Assembly (NCBI RefSeq): GCF_052055585.1 | Contig: NZ_CP170485.1 | Coordinates: 2,480,001 to 2,544,000 of the forward strand | DNA length: 64,000 nucleotides | Reading direction: 5' to 3' | DNA from: Oceanicaulis sp052055585 | GTDB taxonomy: Bacteria; Pseudomonadota; Alphaproteobacteria; Caulobacterales; Maricaulaceae | In this document: positions 22,028-30,774 of the stretch, piece after piece | Position numbering within the stretch: position 1 is the stretch's first letter | How the letters are laid out: each line of letters begins with the position of its first letter | Translations under genes and position numbers: made by a program | Notes under the pieces: model-generated | Databases searched by the model: none | What the model saw: only the letters and a program-made list of their open reading frames with translations | What the model was told of the DNA's origin: nothing

Positions 22028-22531
22028 ATGACTCGGTCACGTCTTTTGCAAGCGGGCATCCTGCTTTGGGCTGCACTCGTCCTGCTCGCGCATCTGTCGT
22101 ACTGGCTGGGCGCGGCGCTCAATCTCGACAGCAGCTGGTTCCAGGTCGTTTACGGCCTGGGCGCGTCTGGCCCGCAGCCGGGGCTGAGCGATTTCATCCT
22201 GACAAGCCTGAGCGTTGCAGCCCTGCTGGCCGTGCTCTGGTTGTTGCGTGGCGCGGTTCGCGCCCTCGACACAGCGCAGGACCAACCCGGCGCCGTGATC
22301 ACCGCCATAACCCGGCTGGCCTTGGGGCTAGTGGTCTATGCGGGGCTGAGTGTGATCGGAGACATCCTGCTCACAAGTCTCGCCAACTGGCGCGCGGGCG
22401 CGCCCGGCATTGCGCTTGTGCTGGACATGAGGTCCCTGACGTTTCTGGGGATCAGCCTTGTGCTCTTCCTGGTCTGTCGCGAACTCAGACGCGGGCAGGA
22501 CGCCCTGTCTGAAAACCAGCAGTTTCTGTGA
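22028..22531 (+). CDS. DUF2975 membrane protein
   Basis: A 167-aa protein with four hydrophobic segments and the DUF2975 pattern. The ends of the four-helix unit are visible (LLQAGILLWAALVLLAHL, LGLVVYAGLSVIGDILL and LGISLVLFLVCRELRRGQ). DUF2975 genes are nearly always followed by a YozG-type helix-turn-helix gene, as here, and the pair is thought to act as a membrane sensor plus regulator. Its stop overlaps the beginning of the next gene's open frame (GTGA). Confidence 0.82.
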   Translation: MTRSRLLQAGILLWAALVLLAHLSYWLGAALNLDSSWFQVVYGLGASGPQPGLSDFILTSLSVAALLAVLWLLRGAVRALDTAQDQPGAVITAITRLALGLVVYAGLSVIGDILLTSLANWRAGAPGIALVLDMRSLTFLGISLVLFLVCRELRRGQDALSENQQFL

Positions 22532-22536
22532 TCACC

Positions 22537-22776
22537 ATGCCCCTGATCATCAATCTCGACGTCATGCTGGCCAAGCGGAAGGTGAAGTCCAAGGATCTCG
22601 CCAAACATCTGGGCCTGACCGAAACCAGCCTGTCCCTGTTCAAATCGGGCAAGCTCAAGGGCATTCGCTTCAAGAATCTCGAGATGATGTGCGAGTATCT
22701 CGACTGCAAACCCGGCGACATTCTCGATTACGTGCCCGGCCCTTCCGAAGAGCCTGAGGATACGCCCGGAGACTAG
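22537..22776 (+). CDS. XRE/YozG-type helix-turn-helix regulator
   Basis: A 79-aa DNA-binding protein of the Cro/C1 fold (LDVMLAKRKVKSKDLAKHLG, then LTETSLSLFKSGKLKGIRF) with the typical YozG end LDCKPGDILDYVPG and an acidic tail. The ATG at 22537 gives the usual N-terminus. A GTG at 22528 overlapping the DUF2975 stop is the alternative. It pairs with the membrane protein encoded immediately upstream. Its stop codon overlaps, base for base, the stop codon of the convergent gene. Confidence 0.88.
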   Translation: MPLIINLDVMLAKRKVKSKDLAKHLGLTETSLSLFKSGKLKGIRFKNLEMMCEYLDCKPGDILDYVPGPSEEPEDTPGD

Positions 22777-23345
22777 AGATCGGCCGGCTCGACCATCCCG
22801 TCATCTTCGTCTGATGCAGCCGGATTGAAGCTGCCGCGCCGCGCCTGTTCGAGCTGGGCCAGATGCAGGATGTCACGCGCCATCTGCGCGCCGATATAGG
22901 CGTAGGACACCACCCCGGTCACCGTGATCACAAAGGCGGCCGCCAGCAGGCCGAGCGCCCAGCCATCAATGTCTGAAGTACTCCCGACAACGCCCATGAT
23001 CCCACCTTCCAGAATCTGGTTGAAGATCACCAGAACCGTAATGGGGGCAGTAAAGTTGACGATGGCGGTATAGCGGAACGCCGCCTCGGCCTGCTCCTTG
23101 CTGACAGCGGCCAGCCCTGTGAAATAGGACAATCCGACCGCCCCCAGACCTGCAAGCCCCGCCTCAAGCCTTCTGGCGCGATCAGGGCGCCGCATCAGCT
23201 TCACGCGATGGCTACGCGTTCTGGGATTGAACCCGGTCAGAGCGCCGAGGCTCAACGCGGAACCGAGGGTGGCCAGAATGCCAAACTGCGTCTGGGTCTG
23301 ATCAAACAGAGCCTCAGCCGCTTCATGATCGTTTGCGTAAGTCAT
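22773..23345 (-). CDS. Uncharacterised membrane protein with four hydrophobic segments
   Basis: A 190-aa protein with an N-terminal soluble helix, a first hydrophobic region (FGILATLGSALSLGALTGF), further membrane segments (ITVLVIFNQILEGGIMGVV and LGLLAAAFVITVTGVVSYAY), and an acidic C-terminus (ASDEDDGMVEPADL). I do not recognise a family. It overlaps the upstream NTF2-like gene by four bases, so the two form an operon. Its stop overlaps the stop of the HTH gene. Confidence 0.7.
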   Translation of the reverse strand: MTYANDHEAAEALFDQTQTQFGILATLGSALSLGALTGFNPRTRSHRVKLMRRPDRARRLEAGLAGLGAVGLSYFTGLAAVSKEQAEAAFRYTAIVNFTAPITVLVIFNQILEGGIMGVVGSTSDIDGWALGLLAAAFVITVTGVVSYAYIGAQMARDILHLAQLEQARRGSFNPAASDEDDGMVEPADL

Positions 23346-23842
23346 TGCGCCTCAAACGCCCGTTCCACGGGCCAGTCTGCTGTTTCCGACCGCCAGGCGA
23401 GGCTGGCGACTTTCCACACGCCCTCCTGCCGGGCCAGAACGATGGTGTTTACGCCCGTCGCGATCGTCTCGCCCGTATCGTGGCGGGTCGCTTCATAGGC
23501 GCTGAGGACCGTGGCGAGCCCGCCATAGACATGGGTCTGGCGTCGGGTTTCCGCCTCGGTGAAGCCCATTTCAGACAAGCGCCCGCGATTGCGCTCGACA
23601 TAGTCCTCAATCGTCAGGATCACCACGCGCTCTTCGCCATCAGGCTGCGGCGCCAGCACCGTCATTTGCGCGCCCTCAAGGAACATGGCCCGGAAGCGAT
23701 CCCAGTCCCGCGCCTCGCCCGTCGGACCTGAGATAACGTCATAGAGCGCCGCAACGGCCTCACCCGGTGTATCCTGGGCAAGGGCCGGCGCTGACAGGCC
23801 CAGGGCCGCGCCAGATGCAGTTGCAATCAGGAAATGGTTCAC
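23342..23842 (-). CDS. Exported NTF2/SnoaL-like protein
   Basis: A 166-aa protein with a signal peptide (cleavage after APALAQ) and a SnoaL/NTF2-like cone fold: AVAALYDVISG near the N-terminus, WDRFRAMFLEGAQMTVL, then the antiparallel strands ending GVWKVASLAWRSE. The function is unknown, and members range from small hydrolases to ligand binders. The start is a GTG with a strong AGGGAGG site seven bases before it. It is co-transcribed with the following membrane protein gene through a four-base overlap. Confidence 0.78.
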   Translation of the reverse strand: MNHFLIATASGAALGLSAPALAQDTPGEAVAALYDVISGPTGEARDWDRFRAMFLEGAQMTVLAPQPDGEERVVILTIEDYVERNRGRLSEMGFTEAETRRQTHVYGGLATVLSAYEATRHDTGETIATGVNTIVLARQEGVWKVASLAWRSETADWPVERAFEAQ

Positions 23843-23990
23843 AGCGAGTCCTCCCTAAAATGGACAGAGAAACGCGGGCTCTCTCATTATCTGAGTACGC
23901 CCTTGTCAAGGACCAGGCCCAAGTCGTAACGGCTTTTAATGTCGTGCTCATGAAAGCAAACTACTAGGCCGTTTCAGTCATGGTATGAGA

Positions 23991-24021
23991 AAAAACTCCG
24001 GAATCTACATTTCCGGAGTTT
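23991..24021 (-). terminator. Intrinsic terminator of the DUF262 gene
   Basis: An 11-bp perfect stem (AAACTCCGGAA / TTCCGGAGTTT) with a seven-base loop. On the minus strand it is followed by a run of T (the A run at 23991-23995). It lies about 35 bases after the DUF262 stop codon. Confidence 0.8.
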
Positions 24022-24056
24022 CTTGGCTTGATCTACTTCTCAATCAGGCGCTGGAG

Positions 24057-25808
24057 CTAAGCTTCGTCCTCATCATCTTCATCGAGACGAGCTCCGCCGC
24101 TATCGAAACCTAATTCTTCCAATAGTTTTTCGAAATAACTCTCACGAAGTTTCATAAAATCTCTGAAGTCACTCTTAGATTTTTGTGGCTGCCTTAAAAT
24201 TAGCAAGCCTTGCTCTGAGATACCTTGAACTGCATAGCTAGAGCGATAATCGGGATTGGCCTGCTCAGCAGCCTCAACTTGATAAATGGGGTCATCATCC
24301 AGAAACCTCTTATTGGTGTCCTGATGCAACTGCATTGTATTTAACAATCTATTTGAATTGTCGGAGCCCTTATCCCAACCTGAGAGTTTATCAACGAACT
24401 TTGTTGGGAAAATATGATGCAACTGAGCAACAGAACTTCCCACATTTATTTCTTCTTGGTTTACTGGGTCTCGGGTCTTTTCTCGATTTAAAAGAGCCCT
24501 CATCATCTTTCCAATTGCCCCAGTTGGTATTACTGAAATCAAGGAAGGCACCCGTACACTTGTGAGCCACTCAGGTTCTGGACCTAAACCCTTAATCCAT
24601 TGCGTTATCGTTTTTGAATCCAGCTCTTGTTTGTTGTGCACGCCCTCTTGATATCTTTGAGATATAGCGGAACCAACGACCCATCTTTTCAGCTTTACAT
24701 TAACAGAAGCAACTCTATCGCCAGGTATCGCACTGTAACCGATATCATCCATAACCTTTACTAGTGGAGCGAATATGGAATCGTATGGAATCAAAGATGG
24801 GGTCAAGTCTAACGCCATCCCTAAGTGCTTAGTTAACCAAGCACCAGCTGCTTCTAACCCCTCAAAAGCAGGTGCATTGAATTGCTCCCAAATTTCAGCC
24901 GTCAATGTTTTTGGCAGCAAAGATTTTTTCGGAGAGTTACCGGCTAAGAGAACTGCAGTTTGCAGCACAATCTCACCAGTCTTGTCCATATTTGGATAAT
25001 ATTGCAGTTTTTCTCGCTGCTGAGCGATATCCTTACGGAGGTCAATATTCTTCGGGAACAAGACCGCCACCACAAGCTCAAATGGCGTTAAAACCTTGCC
25101 ACTTGAATTCAGTGTAGCAAAAATCCTACTAACTGCATCTAACTTAAATTCAGACTCAATATTTATAATTGGAATAGAAGGGCCAACACTAACAAGAAAA
25201 TAACCATTAATAATATTTCTTATTAATGGCTTTCTGTCTGGGTACTTATCCAGATAATCATCAAAATACGTTTCTCTTTTTCTAGAGTTTGCGCCCAGCA
25301 ATAAAGGGGTAAACAAAAGGTGCTTGTCACATAACAAAGAATATGGATTTTCAGTTCTAGTTCTAGCCTTCAAATATCCAGCATCAACATCCAACTCGCT
25401 AACAAATGCCTTAATGTCGCTTTCCGATTCTATATCATATCCAGATTCATTAAAAGCTTTTGAAAGCCGATCAAGATCCACGAAATACTGGGACTTAAGC
25501 TCTATGTTGTCATTAAAATACAAGTGAATGCCAGCAGTAATCCTTTGCTGGCCGTCCAATATCAGCTTTCCTGCAGAAACATGTTCTGCATCTGAATCTG
25601 CGCCATAAAACGGGCGCGCTTGGAAATCATCATCCCCTCCCTCTATTTGAATCATGCCATTCAGGGGATAACCTTGCCGAACGGAGTCAAACAATAAAAT
25701 AACTTGTTTTCTTTGCCATTTAAATTCTCTCTGAAACGCAGGAAGCTTTACCTTTCCTGTCTTCGCATCCTCTACCAATTTAATATAATTAACTACTGAG
25801 CCAGACAT
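24057..25808 (-). CDS. DUF262/HNH (GmrSD-like) putative defence nuclease
   Basis: A 583-aa protein with a DUF262 N-terminal domain. It carries AFQREFKW at about 24-31 and the hallmark LDGQQRIT at about 84-91. A C-terminal DUF1524-like HNH region holds LHHIFPTKF at about 463-471 and a downstream Asn-rich stretch. This order is that of single-chain GmrSD type IV restriction enzymes, which cut modified phage DNA using nucleotide hydrolysis by the DUF262 part. The acidic tail (LDEDDEDEA) is unusual. I use the ATG at 25808, preceded by GGAGAAG, rather than 25853. The gene is AT-rich with different codon use from its neighbours, stands alone and has its own terminator, so it was probably acquired horizontally. 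Confidence 0.85.
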   Translation of the reverse strand: MSGSVVNYIKLVEDAKTGKVKLPAFQREFKWQRKQVILLFDSVRQGYPLNGMIQIEGGDDDFQARPFYGADSDAEHVSAGKLILDGQQRITAGIHLYFNDNIELKSQYFVDLDRLSKAFNESGYDIESESDIKAFVSELDVDAGYLKARTRTENPYSLLCDKHLLFTPLLLGANSRKRETYFDDYLDKYPDRKPLIRNIINGYFLVSVGPSIPIINIESEFKLDAVSRIFATLNSSGKVLTPFELVVAVLFPKNIDLRKDIAQQREKLQYYPNMDKTGEIVLQTAVLLAGNSPKKSLLPKTLTAEIWEQFNAPAFEGLEAAGAWLTKHLGMALDLTPSLIPYDSIFAPLVKVMDDIGYSAIPGDRVASVNVKLKRWVVGSAISQRYQEGVHNKQELDSKTITQWIKGLGPEPEWLTSVRVPSLISVIPTGAIGKMMRALLNREKTRDPVNQEEINVGSSVAQLHHIFPTKFVDKLSGWDKGSDNSNRLLNTMQLHQDTNKRFLDDDPIYQVEAAEQANPDYRSSYAVQGISEQGLLILRQPQKSKSDFRDFMKLRESYFEKLLEELGFDSGGARLDEDDEDEA

Positions 25809-25899
25809 ATCTTCTCCAAGCACACGAAAATAGGAAATCTGCGCGACTATCAAAGAACGTTAGTAGAACTTCTTAGCCGCAGACAATCAACAAGAAACC

Positions 25900-26493
25900 T
25901 TAATACCGCTCCAGCGCCGCCTCGATCAGGGCGTGGGCTTCCGGGCTGTCCCATTCGGCTTCGCCCGCCAGTCGTCCGATCTCCAGACCATTGCGGTCAT
26001 AGAGAATGGTCAGCGGCAGGCCGCGATTGGCGCTGCCCATGACGCCAAAGGCGATGCTCATGCCTGGATCAAAATAGAAGTTCAGATTCTCAAGCGCGCG
26101 TTCTTCAAAGAAGGCCAGCGGCTCTTCAATGCGGCGATCCATGGAAATGGTCACGACCTCGAACTGATCCGAACCATAGCGCCCCTGCAACGCGTTGAGA
26201 TAGGGCATCTCCACCACGCAGGGCGGGCACCAGGTGGCCCAGAAATTCACCAGCACGATCTTGCCGCGCTTGTCCGCAAGGGTCAGCTCTTCACCCGTTT
26301 CGGTGACTAGCGTGTTCAGCGGCTGATCCGGCGCTTCGGGCACAGTGCGGAAACTGGCCATCGTCCCCACAGCGTAACTGTCGAGCGGGCCATGGGCGGA
26401 ACTGACAAACGAACTGAAAATGACGTATAGGATGGCCAAAGCGCCAATGCCGCCGACCGCGAGAATGCCCGTTTTCAGTGACAGCGCTTTCAT
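25900..26493 (-). CDS. tlpA: TlpA-family thiol:disulfide oxidoreductase
   Basis: A 197-aa membrane-anchored thioredoxin-like protein facing the periplasm. One N-terminal helix (GILAVGGIGALAILYVIFSS) is followed by a thioredoxin fold with active site Trp-Cys89-Pro-Pro-Cys92 in NFWATWCPPC and the cis-proline region NRGLPLTILYDRNG. TlpA-type proteins reduce cytochrome c or copper-site cysteines during cytochrome oxidase maturation. It is divergent from argH, a common arrangement in alphaproteobacteria. Confidence 0.9.
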   Translation of the reverse strand: MKALSLKTGILAVGGIGALAILYVIFSSFVSSAHGPLDSYAVGTMASFRTVPEAPDQPLNTLVTETGEELTLADKRGKIVLVNFWATWCPPCVVEMPYLNALQGRYGSDQFEVVTISMDRRIEEPLAFFEERALENLNFYFDPGMSIAFGVMGSANRGLPLTILYDRNGLEIGRLAGEAEWDSPEAHALIEAALERY

Positions 26494-26549
26494 TTCGACC
26501 TCTTCCCTACAGGTTCCGCTCCCGAACCTCGCCCAAGGACGCCTCGCCC

Positions 26550-28004
26550 ATGACCGAAGATGTAAAATCCCAGAACGCTCAGGCCAGCGGAATCTGGGGC
26601 GGCCGATTTAACGCCGGACCTTCCGCCGTGATGCAAGCGATCAATGCGTCTGTGGGCGTAGATCAACGACTTTTTGAACAGGATATCGCCGGCTCCCTCG
26701 CCCATGCGCGGATGTTGGCCGCCTGCGGCGTGATTTCAAGCGAGGACGAACAGGCGATCACTGCCGGCCTCATCGCCATCCGCGATGACATCATCGCCGG
26801 CGAGTTCGAGTGGAAGCCCGAGCTTGAAGACGTGCACATGAATATCGAGGCGGCGCTGAAAGACAAGATCGGCGCCCCCGCCGGTCGTCTGCACACCGCC
26901 CGCTCGCGCAATGACCAGGTCGCCACCGATTTCCGTCTCTGGCTGCGGGGCGCGCTCGATGACGCCGCTCAGGGCCTGCGCGCCTATCAGGAAGCGCTGG
27001 TCAAACAGGCCGAGGGCCATGCCGACTGGGTGATGCCGGGCTTTACCCATTTGCAGACCGCCCAGCCCATATCGCTGGGCCACCATCTTCTGTGCTGGGT
27101 CGAAGCCGCCGAACGTGACCGGGGCCGTATGCTGGATGCGCGCGACCGCCTGAATGAATGCCCGCTCGGCGCGGCCGCGCTGGCCGGCACCGCCTTCCCG
27201 ATCGACCGCTCCATGACCGCTGACGCGCTCGGCTTTGATGTGCCGATGGCGAATTCGCTCGACGCCGTGTCCTCGCGCGATTTCGCGCTGGAAGCGCTGG
27301 CCGCCGCCGCCATCACGGCTGTGAACCTGTCGCGCTTTGCTGAAGAGATCGTCCTGTGGACTTCGGGCCGATTCCGCTTTGCCCAGCTGACCGACGCCTT
27401 CTCCACCGGCAGCTCGATCATGCCGCAAAAGCGCAATCCGGACGCCGCCGAGCTGGTGCGCGCCAAGCCGGGCCGCATTTCCGGCGCGCTGCAGGGTCTG
27501 ATCATTGTCTGTAAAGGCCTGCCGCTCGCCTATTCCAAGGACATGCAGGAAGACAAGCAGATGGTCTTTGATGCGTTCGATGACCTGGCGCTCGCCGTGG
27601 CGGCGATGACGGGCATGGCGTCTGATCTCAGCTTCAACCGCGAAACGCTCGAAGCAGCGGCCGGGGAATCCTATTCGGACGCGACCGATCTCGCTGACTG
27701 GCTGGTGCGTGAGCTGAACATGCCCTTCCGTGACGCCCACCACGTCTCCGGCTCTGCGGTGAAAGCCGCCGAAGCCAAGGGCGTGCCGCTGAAAGACCTG
27801 CCGCTTGCCGATTATCAGGCCATCGAGCCGAAGATCGATGATCGGGTCTTTACGGTGCTGTCCGCACGCGCTTCGATGGAAAGCCGCACCAGCTATGGCG
27901 GCACCGCCCCGGTGCGGGTGCGCGAACAGGTGCAGGCCTGGAAAGAGCATTTCGAGTTTGAAGCAGATATGTTCGCCGATGACGCTGACGGAGAGCCGGC
28001 ATGA
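26550..28004 (+). CDS. argH: Argininosuccinate lyase
   Basis: A 484-aa enzyme that splits argininosuccinate to arginine and fumarate, the last step of arginine synthesis. The fumarase/ASL superfamily signature GSSIMPQKRNPD is intact. Also present are GGRF near the N-terminus, HTARSRNDQVATD, and GFTHLQTAQP with the catalytic His. The open frame begins at 26478, but the ATG at 26550 after AAGGA gives the family N-terminus. The stop overlaps the ATG of the lipoprotein gene by four bases. Confidence 0.97.
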   Translation: MTEDVKSQNAQASGIWGGRFNAGPSAVMQAINASVGVDQRLFEQDIAGSLAHARMLAACGVISSEDEQAITAGLIAIRDDIIAGEFEWKPELEDVHMNIEAALKDKIGAPAGRLHTARSRNDQVATDFRLWLRGALDDAAQGLRAYQEALVKQAEGHADWVMPGFTHLQTAQPISLGHHLLCWVEAAERDRGRMLDARDRLNECPLGAAALAGTAFPIDRSMTADALGFDVPMANSLDAVSSRDFALEALAAAAITAVNLSRFAEEIVLWTSGRFRFAQLTDAFSTGSSIMPQKRNPDAAELVRAKPGRISGALQGLIIVCKGLPLAYSKDMQEDKQMVFDAFDDLALAVAAMTGMASDLSFNRETLEAAAGESYSDATDLADWLVRELNMPFRDAHHVSGSAVKAAEAKGVPLKDLPLADYQAIEPKIDDRVFTVLSARASMESRTSYGGTAPVRVREQVQAWKEHFEFEADMFADDADGEPA

Positions 28005-28198
28005 AAAAACTGACCCTCGCCTTTCTGGGCCTTGCGGCGGCGATGGTGCTGTCCGGTTGCGGCATTCGCGGTGATCTCGAACGCCCTCCGCCCTTCTGGG
28101 GCGCGGATGAGCGCACCGATGAAGAGCGCGCCTATGAGACCGAAGACGCGCCGTCGCGAACCGAATCCGAACCCACTGCAAACGGTGAAACCCGCTAG
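28001..28198 (+). CDS. Small lipoprotein, LptM (YifL)-like
   Basis: A 65-aa lipoprotein with signal and lipobox VLSGC (Cys20), followed by GIRGDLERPPPFWG. This is the short proline-containing motif of LptM/YifL-like lipoproteins encoded near argH or lysA in proteobacteria. LptM assists maturation of the LPS translocon LptD. The rest is an acidic disordered tail. It overlaps argH by four bases. Membership of the LptM family is inferred from the motif and the position. Confidence 0.78.
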   Translation: MKKLTLAFLGLAAAMVLSGCGIRGDLERPPPFWGADERTDEERAYETEDAPSRTESEPTANGETR

Positions 28199-28245
28199 GG
28201 CTTTCCCCCGTGCAAAGCGGGCTTTGAGCGTATAGCCTTTGAGCC

Positions 28246-30771
28246 ATGCAACGCTCGCACGCCTTCTTTCGCGCACGCATCGCCCTCCTGTGGGAGCGCG
28301 CCGCGCCGGTGCTGATCGGCCCGGCGCTGGTGCTGGGCCTGTATCTGGCGCTGGCGCTGTTTGGCGTGTTCGAGCGTCTGGGCGATCCATGGCGACTGAT
28401 CTCTCTTGCCGTGACGCTGGGCGCAGGCGCGGCCTGGATTCGCTACAAGCTGCCCGCCTTCCACGCCCCGACCCAGGTCGAGATCGAACGCCGCGTCGAA
28501 GACGATAGCGGCCTGAAGGATCGTCCGTTCGAGGCCCTGCGCGATGCGCCGGCGTCGGGCGACCCGCAGCTCTGGTCCGCGCATATCGAGCGTATGAAGG
28601 CCAGGCTCGCGCGCGCCCGCGCCCGTCGCCCCAAAGCGGCCTGGGCCCGGCTTGATCCTTATGGTGCGCGCGTCAGCCTTGTGATCGTGCTGATCGCGGG
28701 CGGATTTCTGGCCGGTGAGCTGGCCGGCCCGCGTCTGGGCGACGCCTTCGCGCCGCGCCTTCTGGCGGGCGGCGGACAGGATGCGCGCGTGGATCTGTGG
28801 GTCGAGGCCCCTCAGTACACGGGTCGCCCCGCCCTGTTCCTGCGCGACCGACGCACGGCGGAAATTCCCGAAGGCTCGACGCTTTACGCCCGCATTGCCG
28901 GGCTCAATCGCGCGCCCAGCATTTCCGGCGCGCCATTTGAGACCGAAACCCTGTCTGAAGGCGTGCAGCTGGCGCGCATTACCCCCCAGGCGGATGGCGT
29001 GATCAGCCTGCGCGCCGGTCGCCTGCGCGAAAGCGTGGACTTCACGCTGATTGAAGACACGCCGCCGCACCTCACCTTCGCCGCCGAACCCGAAGGCGAT
29101 GCGCAGGGCCGGCTCAAGCTCGAATTTGTCGCCGAGGATGATTACGGGCTCGAGACGATCTGGCTCGAATACGCCCGCGCGCCCGAGGATGAGAGCCAGC
29201 CTGCAACAGGCTTCCAGTCCTACGAGATCACTCCGGGCCAGATCCGCGCCTCTGATGACGGTCTGAACCTCGCCGAGATCGACCTGTCGCGCAGTCCACT
29301 GGCGGGCGAACGGGTGGTGATCCGCCTGTCAGGCCTTGATGGCGCAGGTCAGCGGGGTGAGAGCGGGGAGATGACGATCACCCTGCCCCAGCGCGTGTTC
29401 CTTGATCCGCTGGCCCGGTCCGTCGCCAGCGAACGCCGCCGCTTCCTGCAGGTCTCCAACAGCTATGACGCCATGCCGGACGGGCCGCCCCGCGAGCGCC
29501 CCTTCCTCGATGATCAGCCGCAACGCCGCCTCGAACGCGCACCGGACGAAGTCCAGCGCCTCGCCATGGCGCTCAACGCGGTCAGTGATGCGCCGTCGGC
29601 CTATTTTGACGACGCGATTGTCTGGATGGGCTTGCGAACCGCGCTGATGGAAGTGCGTCGGGCGCGTGAGCTCGATGAGCTCGACCATATGGAGAGCGAT
29701 CTGTGGGACATCGCCCTGCGCGCCGAACTGGGCAGCCTGGCGGACGCCGAAGCCGCCCTCGCCGCGGCCGAACGCGCTTTGGCGGATGCGCTGGCGCGGG
29801 GTGCGGACCAGATCGAAATCTCCGCCCTGATGGACGCCTTCGAGCAGGCCATGCAGCGCTATATGCAGCTTCTGGCCCGAGAGGCCGCCGAGGCCGGACG
29901 ATTCTCTGGAGGCGGTGGCGGCGGCATGTCTGCTGACATGATCGAGCAATTGCTGGAAGCCCTGCGCGAGGCGACCGAGCTGGGCGACACCGAAGGCTCG
30001 CGACAGGCGCTCGCCATGCTGGCCGAGCTTCTGCGCAACATGCAGGTCACGCTTGGTCAGGGCGATGGGGATGGCGAGGGTGAAAGCGCCGCCGCTCAGG
30101 CCATGCGCGAGGCGCTGGAAGAGCTGAGCGACGCCATCAATGAACAGCGCGGGCTGATGGAGGACACCTTCAACGCCCAGCGCGAACAGGAGAACGGTCA
30201 GCAAGGCCAGTCCGGCCGCGATCCGCTATCCGACCCGCTTGCGCCCGGTGATCCCGAATACGGTCTGGGTGAAGAGGGCGAAGACTCACAGAGCTTTGAA
30301 CGTCAGGACGGCGCCTCGGGTCGTGGCCTGCAGGATCTGGCCGAGCCGCAGGAAAACCTGCCCGGCGGGCTGGATGGCATTGAAGAAGCCATGCCCGGCA
30401 GTGAAGCAGGCGAAGACGCCCGGCAAGCCCTTCAGGATGCCCGCCGCGCCATGGAAGACGCCGCCCGCGCCTTGCGTGAAGGGGATGGCGAGGACGCGCT
30501 CGCCCGTCAGGACGAAGCGCTGGCAGGTCTGCGCAGCGCCGCACAATCGGCCGCTGAAGCGCTCGAACAAGAGCTCAATCAGGGTCAGGACGGGGAAGGC
30601 AATGACCCGTTGGGCCGGGGCGCTGCGGAAGGGCAGAACACGGAACTGCCGAGCGAGAGCGAGCGTCAGAGGGCCCGCGACATCCTTGAAGAACTGCGTC
30701 GCCGGGCCGCTGAACGGGGCCGTCCACAGGAAGAACTTGATTATATCGACCGGCTGCTGGAGCGCTTCTAG
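28246..30771 (+). CDS. TIGR02302/DUF4175 family membrane protein
   Basis: An 841-aa protein with two N-terminal membrane segments (VLIGPALVLGLYLALALFGV and LISLAVTLGAGAAWI) and a third near residue 145. A periplasmic beta-rich region then carries paired HLTFAAEPEGDAQGRLKLEF. A long Gln/Glu/Ala-rich helical and low-complexity C-terminus follows. This architecture matches the alphaproteobacterial DUF4175 (TIGR02302) family of unknown function, often found near argH and lysA. Here lysA is not between them. A 47-base gap separates it from the lipoprotein gene. Confidence 0.85.
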   Translation: MQRSHAFFRARIALLWERAAPVLIGPALVLGLYLALALFGVFERLGDPWRLISLAVTLGAGAAWIRYKLPAFHAPTQVEIERRVEDDSGLKDRPFEALRDAPASGDPQLWSAHIERMKARLARARARRPKAAWARLDPYGARVSLVIVLIAGGFLAGELAGPRLGDAFAPRLLAGGGQDARVDLWVEAPQYTGRPALFLRDRRTAEIPEGSTLYARIAGLNRAPSISGAPFETETLSEGVQLARITPQADGVISLRAGRLRESVDFTLIEDTPPHLTFAAEPEGDAQGRLKLEFVAEDDYGLETIWLEYARAPEDESQPATGFQSYEITPGQIRASDDGLNLAEIDLSRSPLAGERVVIRLSGLDGAGQRGESGEMTITLPQRVFLDPLARSVASERRRFLQVSNSYDAMPDGPPRERPFLDDQPQRRLERAPDEVQRLAMALNAVSDAPSAYFDDAIVWMGLRTALMEVRRARELDELDHMESDLWDIALRAELGSLADAEAALAAAERALADALARGADQIEISALMDAFEQAMQRYMQLLAREAAEAGRFSGGGGGGMSADMIEQLLEALREATELGDTEGSRQALAMLAELLRNMQVTLGQGDGDGEGESAAAQAMREALEELSDAINEQRGLMEDTFNAQREQENGQQGQSGRDPLSDPLAPGDPEYGLGEEGEDSQSFERQDGASGRGLQDLAEPQENLPGGLDGIEEAMPGSEAGEDARQALQDARRAMEDAARALREGDGEDALARQDEALAGLRSAAQSAAEALEQELNQGQDGEGNDPLGRGAAEGQNTELPSESERQRARDILEELRRRAAERGRPQEELDYIDRLLERF

Positions 30772-30774
30772 GCG

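Noticed and set aside
23843..23990. Small plus-strand open frame between the NTF2-like gene and the DUF262 insert
   Set aside because: It overlaps the regulatory region of the NTF2-like gene, has no ribosome site and no family. It was treated as intergenic.
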